Assembly (NCBI GenBank): GCA_024278775.1
Contig: JAJRSP010000046.1
Coordinates: forward strand, 1 to 29,577
From: Planctomycetota bacterium
GTDB taxonomy: Bacteria > Planctomycetota > Phycisphaerae > UBA1845
Length of the DNA: 29,577 nucleotides
Direction of reading: 5' to 3'
The translations under genes were made by a program, and so were the position numbers. The notes below the pieces were generated by a model, which was not told where the DNA came from, did no database searches, and was given only the letters and a program-made list of their open reading frames with translations. This document shows positions 24,789-29,577 of this stretch, piece after piece; within the stretch, counting starts at the first letter, position 1, and each line of letters begins with the position of its first letter.

Positions 24789-26066
24789 TTACCGATCCAG
24801 CTCGGCCGCGATGATGTTCATGCTCGACAACACCGCGATCACGTCGCTCACCTGATGGCCGACCACCAGGTGCGGGAAACATTGATAATTGATAAAGCTC
24901 GGTGGTCGACACCGCGCACGATACGCGCTGTTCCCGCCGTCACTCACCAAATGAAAACCCAACTCGCCGTTGGCCGTTTCGTTCGCGCCGTAACTCTCGC
25001 CCACCGGCGGCTCGAAGCCGCGATTGGTCATCACCTGCTCGAAGTGGTGAATCAAGCCCTCGATACTGAAATACACCTCGCTCTTGTCGGGGAGCGTTTT
25101 CTTCTCATCCGGCAGCACGTTGATCGGGCCGTCCGGTACGCGATCCACCATTTGCAACAAAATCTTCACCGACTCTTGCAGCTCGGCCAGCCGCACCTGA
25201 TAGCGGGCCAAGCAGTCACCACCCGTCGCGAGCGGCACCTTGAACGATACGGCCTGGCCGCCCTGACCATCCCAATCATCCGCGTAGCAGAGATACGGCT
25301 CATCCTTTCGCAGATCTCGCCGTACGCCCGACGCCCGCGCCAGCGGTCCCGTGACGCTCCAGCTAATCGCATCGTCGTGACTAAGGTATCCGATGCCCTG
25401 AGTGCGTTCGAGAAAGATCCGGTTGCGGGTGAGCAGTTTGTTAAAATCTTCCATCGCCGGTGGGAGTTCTTCCTCGCAATACCGTCGGACCTTCTGCGTC
25501 CAACCGGGGGTGATGTCCTTCATCAGCCCGCCGACGCGCGTGTAGCTCGTCGTAAACCGAGCCCCGCAGATTTCTTCAAAGAGATCGTTGATCGTCTCGC
25601 GCGCGTTGAACGGATACATGAACGCCGTAAACGCCCCGAGGTCCAGACCGGCCGCCCCCAGGCATAGCAGGTGATCCTGAATCCTCGCCAGCTCCGCGAT
25701 GATCGTCCGGATCGCCTTGCAACGCGGCGTGATCTCCAAACCAAACAGCTTCTCGCAGGCGTGGTGCCACGCGATGTTGTTGGCCATCGGAGAGACGTAG
25801 TTCATCCGATCCGTCACCACGACGTACTGGTTGTAGTTCAGCTTCTCGCCGAGCTTTTCGAAGCCGCTGTGCAGATAGCCGATGTGTACCGTACAACTCA
25901 GCACGCGCTCGCCTTCCAGTTCGAGCACATGACGCAGCGTGGTGTGTGTGGCCGGGTGCTGCGGACCCAAGTTGAGCACCCACACGTCGCCGCCCGACTC
26001 TTCCCGCGCGTACGTGGCCGGGCCGATGTCATACGAAAGCTGTGATGGATCCGTCAGTGTCGCCAT
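24789..26066 (-). CDS. nuoD: NADH-quinone oxidoreductase subunit D
   Basis: This 425-residue 49-kDa subunit is related to the large subunit of NiFe hydrogenases and forms the quinone-binding cavity with NuoB. The family signature GPQHPATH lies at 34-41, with the quinone-contacting His in this loop, and RMNYVSPM and EHVIGYL-like segments follow. The protein ends VLSSMNIIAAELDR, the usual C-terminus with a terminal Asp-Arg. NuoC is a separate gene here, unlike the fused NuoCD of E. coli. It starts 3 nt after the nuoC stop. A 156-nt spacer with two hairpins follows it. Confidence 0.98.
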   Translation of the reverse strand: MATLTDPSQLSYDIGPATYAREESGGDVWVLNLGPQHPATHTTLRHVLELEGERVLSCTVHIGYLHSGFEKLGEKLNYNQYVVVTDRMNYVSPMANNIAWHHACEKLFGLEITPRCKAIRTIIAELARIQDHLLCLGAAGLDLGAFTAFMYPFNARETINDLFEEICGARFTTSYTRVGGLMKDITPGWTQKVRRYCEEELPPAMEDFNKLLTRNRIFLERTQGIGYLSHDDAISWSVTGPLARASGVRRDLRKDEPYLCYADDWDGQGGQAVSFKVPLATGGDCLARYQVRLAELQESVKILLQMVDRVPDGPINVLPDEKKTLPDKSEVYFSIEGLIHHFEQVMTNRGFEPPVGESYGANETANGELGFHLVSDGGNSAYRARCRPPSFINYQCFPHLVVGHQVSDVIAVLSSMNIIAAELDR

Positions 26067-26069
26067 GAC

Positions 26070-26618
26070 CTACGCACTATCTCTCCCAATGCGCGTAAAG
26101 CTTTCGCGCTCGCCGCGACCCTCCAGCGGATAGTCCTTGCGAAGCGGGTGTGCCTCAAACCCGTCCCACGTCAGAATGCGCCGAAGGTCATAGTGCCCGG
26201 CAAACTTCACGCCGAACATGTCCCAGACCTCGCGTTCCTGCCAGTCGGCCCCTTTCCAGATACACGTTACGGAGGGCACCTCCGGGGTCGGGTCATTCGC
26301 AAAACACTTCACCCAGAGGCGGTGCTCCTTCGTCAACGAAAGCAGCCCATACGTCACACCGTACCGATCCGTCGCGTCGGGAAACTCCAGGTAATCCACG
26401 CAGGTCAGATCCACGAGTTGCTCAAAAAGACACCGCGGATCGTCACGCAGAAACGTCATCACCTCGATCAACCGGTCCGGCGGCACGTGCAGGCCCATCT
26501 GCTGCTGGGTTATGTCATCGTGTGGCATCAGCGGACACGGTGAAAAATCAATATCCGAAAACTGTGCCGAGAGGGCGTCGATCGCGGGCTGCACAGGATG
26601 GGTGGGCACGTCAGACAC
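26070..26618 (-). CDS. nuoC: NADH-quinone oxidoreductase subunit C
   Basis: This 182-residue 30-kDa subunit is a structural part of the connecting arm and binds no cofactor. The family block is near the C-terminus: EREVWDMFGVKFAGH, then the Leu-Arg-Arg-Ile-Leu and HPLRKDYPLEG motifs. The start is GTG 26618, 6 nt after the nuoB stop, with AAGGAG about 12 nt upstream inside nuoB. A second in-frame GTG three codons later is possible. Length is normal for an unfused NuoC. Confidence 0.95.
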   Translation of the reverse strand: MSDVPTHPVQPAIDALSAQFSDIDFSPCPLMPHDDITQQQMGLHVPPDRLIEVMTFLRDDPRCLFEQLVDLTCVDYLEFPDATDRYGVTYGLLSLTKEHRLWVKCFANDPTPEVPSVTCIWKGADWQEREVWDMFGVKFAGHYDLRRILTWDGFEAHPLRKDYPLEGRGERESFTRIGRDSA

Positions 26619-26624
26619 GAGGGG

Positions 26625-27212
26625 TTACGACTCCTTCTCAACTTCAATCTGCACCGTGTCCTGCACCACCAGCCCCAGGCCCTTCTTACGCTCACGGCTA
26701 CCCCGGAGGCCTTCCATCTCGACGATCTGTTGAATGGCCATCACACCTTCGAGCAGCGTCTCGGGGCGGGGCGGACAACCCGGCACGTACACATCCACCG
26801 GCAGGAACTGATCCACCCCCTGCACCACGGCATACGTATCAAACACACCGCCCGTGCTGGCGCAAGCCCCCATACTAATCACCCACTTGGGCTCGGCCAT
26901 CTGCTGATAAATCCGCTGAAGCACCGGCATCGTCTTGATCGCCACGCGACCCGCACAGATCATCAGATCGCATTGCCGCGGCGTGAACCTCATCACCTCC
27001 GCGCCGAAGCGGGCGATGTCATACCGGCTCGCCCCGGTCGCCATCAGCTCGATCCCGCAACACGCCGTGGCAAACGGCATGGGCCAGAGCGAACACTTGC
27101 GCGACCAATTGACCCCCTTCTCCCGAAGCAGGTCCACGAGGTAGCTGAGCTTCGTGCTGAGAAACTCCTCCTTGCTGGCTGTAAACGGGGCAATATCCGT
27201 GCCTAATCCCAT
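26625..27212 (-). CDS. nuoB: NADH-quinone oxidoreductase subunit B
   Basis: This 195-residue subunit binds cluster N2, the last [4Fe-4S] centre, which reduces quinone. The four ligands are present: the tandem Cys51-Cys52 (ATACCGIE), Cys117 (GACASTGG) and Cys146 (PGCPPRPE). The start ATG 27212 has AAGGGGG 8 nt upstream and overlaps nuoA by 10 nt. An in-frame upstream start at 27233 would overlap further and is less likely. The C-terminus is extended by about 25 charged residues. Confidence 0.97.
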   Translation of the reverse strand: MGLGTDIAPFTASKEEFLSTKLSYLVDLLREKGVNWSRKCSLWPMPFATACCGIELMATGASRYDIARFGAEVMRFTPRQCDLMICAGRVAIKTMPVLQRIYQQMAEPKWVISMGACASTGGVFDTYAVVQGVDQFLPVDVYVPGCPPRPETLLEGVMAIQQIVEMEGLRGSRERKKGLGLVVQDTVQIEVEKES

Positions 27213-27619
27213 CGGAACGCCCCCTTCTTCCACTCATACACGAGCCCGAACAGAAGCAGCGCCACAAAGAAACCCATACCCACCAACAGAAAGCCCTTGC
27301 CGGCCACGCCGCCGCTTTGCAACGGGATTGTCATGCCGTTGACAGCAGCCGCATGATATGCCGTCGCCCAAGGCCATAGAAAAATGACCTCGACGTCGAA
27401 AAGAAGAAACAGCAGGGCGACCACATAAAATCGGATGTGCAACCGGCGATCAGCGCCCGCAATGATCGGCATACCCGACTCATACGCGCTGTCCTTGACC
27501 GGGCCGTGGCGTTTGGGGCCGATGACATGCGCCACCACGAGCATGCCGATCGCAGTCACCACGACCAACGCGATCAGTACGCCGATTGCCGCATAGGGTT
27601 CGAGAAAGCTGTCTTGCAT
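27203..27619 (-). CDS. nuoA: NADH-quinone oxidoreductase subunit A
   Basis: This 138-residue membrane subunit is the first gene of the nuo cluster. It has three hydrophobic helices at about 8-30, 65-90 and 105-128, and the conserved loop [11 protein letters not shown] between the first two, which lines the quinone entrance. The start ATG 27619 gives the family length. The frame stays open to 27736, but those 39 residues are Arg-rich, not homologous and unlikely to be translated. Only a weak AGG ribosome site lies upstream. Confidence 0.95.
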   Translation of the reverse strand: MQDSFLEPYAAIGVLIALVVVTAIGMLVVAHVIGPKRHGPVKDSAYESGMPIIAGADRRLHIRFYVVALLFLLFDVEVIFLWPWATAYHAAAVNGMTIPLQSGGVAGKGFLLVGMGFFVALLLFGLVYEWKKGAFRWD

Positions 27620-27912
27620 ATCAACAGGGCACCTATAACTTCGTACTCGTATCGACCATGCCAGCCCCGCGCGACCACGCGGTTTCCATCCGAGGCATCG
27701 AGCCAAACCGTTCGCGGGGAGTCTAGAGCGCAACACCCCTGGACGTCGAGGGGCAAAAGAAATTTTTCACAATGTTCTGGGAAATGGCGCCGGCAGGCCC
27801 GTTGGAAAATCACACCGCGCACCGACGGGAACACGTGTCAATATCACTGCGCCAACCGAGAACGAACAAACCGGCCTTGTTCATTCCCAACAGCGAGATG
27901 AGCCAACGTGCG
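27620..27912. other. Leader region of the nuo operon
   Basis: This 293-nt stretch lies between the folP stop and the nuoA start and is the obvious place for a nuo promoter. A TTGACA hexamer occurs on the minus strand near 27840, but no matching -10 lies 16-18 nt away. A near-palindrome, cccct-ggacgtcg-agggg, sits at 27736-27753 next to an A/T-rich patch. I cannot name a regulator site with confidence. Confidence 0.4.
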
Positions 27913-28758
27913 TCAGGCATTGCGAACCGCAGCGGCCAGCCGCACCGCATGAACCGTCTCGGCCACGGCGTGCGTCCGAATGATGGCGGCACCATCACAC
28001 GTGACCAATGCGGCACAAACGGCTGACGCGGCGTCCCGATCAGATGGGGCAGAATGTCCTAAAGTATTGTTTATAAATAGTTTACGCGATGCTCCGATTA
28101 GGACGGGAAGTCCAATCGTATTAAACCGGGCCACACTGTTGAGGATCTTTAGATTGTGCTCGACTCGCTTCCCAAACCCGATACCCGGATCCACGATGAT
28201 CCGCCCTCGGTCGATGCCATGGTCCTCCGACCATGCCACCCGCTCCTCCAAGAACTCAATAATCTCCCAGACGACATCATCATACTGCGGACCACCCCCA
28301 TCCTGCATCGTCGCCGATGTACCGCGCCGGTGCATCAGCACCACGAACGCGCCCGCCCGCGACACCACATCCACCATGGCCGGATCATCGCGTAACGCCG
28401 AGACATCGTTGACGACAGTCGCCCCGGATTCGATCGCGGCACTCGCCACCTCGGCCGATCGCGTGTCTATCGAAATGTCGATCGTCGGGTGGGCCGACCG
28501 AATACCCCGGATCACGGGAATTGCTCGCGAAAGCTGCTCCTGGCTGGGGACGGGGAAAGAACCGGGACGCGTGGATTCAGGGCCAACATCTATGATATCG
28601 GCACCTTCCTCGATCATCGCGTCGGCTCGCGCTACGGCCGACTCCACGGAGGCGTACGCCCCGCCGTCGCTAAAGGAATCCGGCGTGACGTTTAGAATCC
28701 CCATCACAATCGGGATTCGCTCGTCCCTGGTCAGTAAGCTTTTTAGTCGTTCCGGCAT
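27913..28758 (-). CDS. folP: Dihydropteroate synthase
   Basis: This 281-residue TIM-barrel enzyme of folate synthesis joins 6-hydroxymethyl-dihydropterin pyrophosphate with p-aminobenzoate. All family loops are present: GILNVTPDSFSDGG at 20-33, DVGPESTRPG at 57-66, then SIDTRS, VVNDVSAL, VLMHRRGT, VDPGIGFGK, the GASRK substrate loop and RTHAVAE near the end. The start ATG 28758 gives the normal length; an upstream in-frame start at 28830 adds 24 Arg-rich residues and is rejected. Around the SRK loop (about 28051-28089) the codons become strikingly A/T-rich. Other folate genes are absent here. It lies 89 nt downstream of infA and 293 nt upstream of nuoA. Confidence 0.96.
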   Translation of the reverse strand: MPERLKSLLTRDERIPIVMGILNVTPDSFSDGGAYASVESAVARADAMIEEGADIIDVGPESTRPGSFPVPSQEQLSRAIPVIRGIRSAHPTIDISIDTRSAEVASAAIESGATVVNDVSALRDDPAMVDVVSRAGAFVVLMHRRGTSATMQDGGGPQYDDVVWEIIEFLEERVAWSEDHGIDRGRIIVDPGIGFGKRVEHNLKILNSVARFNTIGLPVLIGASRKLFINNTLGHSAPSDRDAASAVCAALVTCDGAAIIRTHAVAETVHAVRLAAAVRNA

Positions 28759-28847
28759 GGCCCGCCTACACTTTACGAACACAGCAATCCGTACCGACGT
28801 ATCCCCGCGAGGATGCCGACCATACCGCACAGGGATATCAGAAGGGG

Positions 28848-29072
28848 CTAACGACGGTAGGTGATGCGGCCGCGGGTCAGGTCGTAGGGTGATACTTCCA
28901 CCGTGACGCGGTCACCGGGAAGGATTCGGATGTAGTACTTGCGCATTTTCCCGGAGATGGTGGCCAGGATGTAATGCTTTTCGTCTCCGCCATCGACTTC
29001 GACGCGGAACATTGCGTTCGGTAGCGCAGCGACCACTGTGCCTTCCGTCTCAATCGCATTCGCTTTTGCCAT
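28848..29072 (-). CDS. infA: Translation initiation factor IF-1
   Basis: This 74-residue OB-fold protein binds the ribosomal A site during initiation. It matches the family along its length: [18 protein letters not shown], then MFRVEV, the [17 protein letters not shown] core and the ending [13 protein letters not shown] two- to three-residue longer loop (GGDEKHYI) precedes the SGKMRK motif. The start ATG 29072 is set by homology. The frame is open to 29249, but those residues are not IF-1-like. GGATGG 10 nt upstream may serve as the ribosome site. A candidate promoter lies at 29200-29227. Confidence 0.97.
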   Translation of the reverse strand: MAKANAIETEGTVVAALPNAMFRVEVDGGDEKHYILATISGKMRKYYIRILPGDRVTVEVSPYDLTRGRITYRR

Positions 29073-29199
29073 ACGAGCCAACCATCCAAACAAGTACCCG
29101 CAACTCAACCCATACCCGGGCCACAGTGGTGATACCCGAAGTCCACTGACGGCGGGTTTACCGTGCGAAGAGGGCACAAAACTACACACCGAACCGACC

Positions 29200-29227
29200 A
29201 TTGTACGACTATCCGATGCTATAGCAA
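29200..29227 (-). promoter_or_regulatory. Candidate sigma-70 promoter for infA
   Basis: On the minus strand TTGCTA (29227-29222, four of six consensus bases) is followed after 16 nt by TACAAT (29205-29200, five of six). It lies about 130 nt upstream of the infA start and after the small ORF ending at 29246, in an A/T-richer patch. The spacing is plausible; there is no experimental support. Confidence 0.35.
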
Positions 29228-29245
29228 GCCTTTTCACGTCCCAGA

Positions 29246-29440
29246 TCACAGATCACCGATTTTTGCCTGGACGGCCAACTCCAAGCCCTCACGAGCCACG
29301 GTCAGGGCCGCGTCGCGAAAGGCCATTTCGCTGGCCTCGATCCAATGACCGTCGGCCGCACCCTCCAACGCATCCAGGGCCTTGCAAAACTCTTCTCGAA
29401 AACGTTCTTCCATCTGATGCATCAGCACGTCGTGGTCCAT
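29246..29440 (-). CDS. Small ORF, possible transposase N-terminal remnant
   Basis: This is a 64-residue frame starting at ATG 29440, 7 nt after GGGAGG, a strong ribosome site. It is helical and acidic: [20 protein letters not shown], then [20 protein letters not shown] and [12 protein letters not shown] before the stop. The pattern resembles the N-terminal helical part of some planctomycete transposases, from memory and without a search. It ends abruptly with no catalytic domain, and a short direct repeat (gatctgtgatct) follows the stop. It could instead be an independent small protein. Function and family are uncertain. Confidence 0.4.
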   Translation of the reverse strand: MDHDVLMHQMEERFREEFCKALDALEGAADGHWIEASEMAFRDAALTVAREGLELAVQAKIGDL

Positions 29441-29577
29441 GGGTAGGCCTCCCATGAAGTAAGCCGTGTCAAGGCCGTAACTCGTTGTGGTCGTGAGACT
29501 TGACCAACCTCCCATTCGCGCTGGCGCTAAACGCCGCACACTAAGCTGGTCCTGTCAAGCGGAGACGCCCATTCTCC
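29441..29577. other. Right-edge noncoding region, possible IS end
   Basis: This is the upstream region of the small ORF. On the minus strand it carries TTGACA at 29472-29467 and a ggcg/cgcc hairpin near the stretch TGTGCGGCGTTTAGCGCC. That layout could be the terminal region of an insertion sequence, but no matching second end is visible in the window. Confidence 0.25.

Noticed and set aside
24465..25667. A 400-codon plus-strand frame across nuoE and nuoD
   Set aside because: It runs antisense to two certain genes and through the repeat-bearing spacer, with Arg/His-rich low-information sequence.
27835..27845. nuo promoter based on TTGACA upstream of nuoA
   Set aside because: No -10-like hexamer lies 16-18 nt downstream; the nearest candidate is about 21 nt away and poor.
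29073..29249. 59-residue N-terminal extension of IF-1
   Set aside because: IF-1 is about 72-74 residues, homology starts exactly at ATG 29072, and a promoter-like sequence lies within the extension.

Overview
The window reads as a chromosomal stretch of a Gram-negative, respiring bacterium at roughly 60% GC (three 60-base lines sampled by hand). The most likely home is Planctomycetota, perhaps Phycisphaerae. This is an inference from the style of the proteins: a sigma factor with an N-terminal array of helix-turn-helix units, a one-helix protein with a DPF...DDGG-type C-terminus, a short NuoG, a DUF1570-type peptidase, and many GC-rich intergenic palindromes. No marker gene settles the taxonomy. 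Almost every gene lies on the minus strand, so the biological reading direction is from high to low coordinates.

Right end (29577 to 27913): a small ORF that may be the start of a broken transposase, then infA (IF-1) behind a candidate promoter, then folP (dihydropteroate synthase).

Centre (27619 to 12645): a complete 14-gene nuo cluster in the canonical order A-B-C-D-E-F-G-H-I-J-K-L-M-N, encoding NADH:quinone oxidoreductase (complex I). C and D are separate genes. Overlaps of 4 to 11 nt and short gaps support one operon. The exception is a 156-nt spacer between nuoD and nuoE that holds two perfect hairpins. NuoE/F/G form the NADH-oxidising arm, B/C/D/I carry electrons to the quinone site, and A/H/J/K/L/M/N form the proton-pumping membrane arm. 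A palindromic repeat lies inside the 3' end of nuoM and encodes part of an unusual C-terminal tail.

Downstream of nuoN (12614 to 7105), same strand: a stand-alone NAD(P)H-hydrate epimerase, a DUF1570/peptidase-MA-like secreted or membrane-anchored metalloprotease, the TrkA/TrkH potassium uptake pair (ATGA overlap), and an unknown small three-helix membrane protein. A link to complex I is plausible for the epimerase (NADH repair) and for Trk (K+ uptake depends on membrane energisation), but it is only inferred from position.

Left end (6823 to 1): tRNA-Arg(ACG); a large one-helix coiled-coil protein; a strong intrinsic terminator; a sigma-70-family factor with three N-terminal HTH-like units; a one-helix unknown protein; and, on the plus strand, a lower-GC lipoprotein-like gene flanked by hairpin clusters.

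I found no CRISPR array, intact insertion sequence, phage module, secondary-metabolite cluster or clear new multi-gene system. The most unusual items are the sigma factor architecture, the repeat-encoded tail of NuoM, and the palindromes inside the nuo operon.
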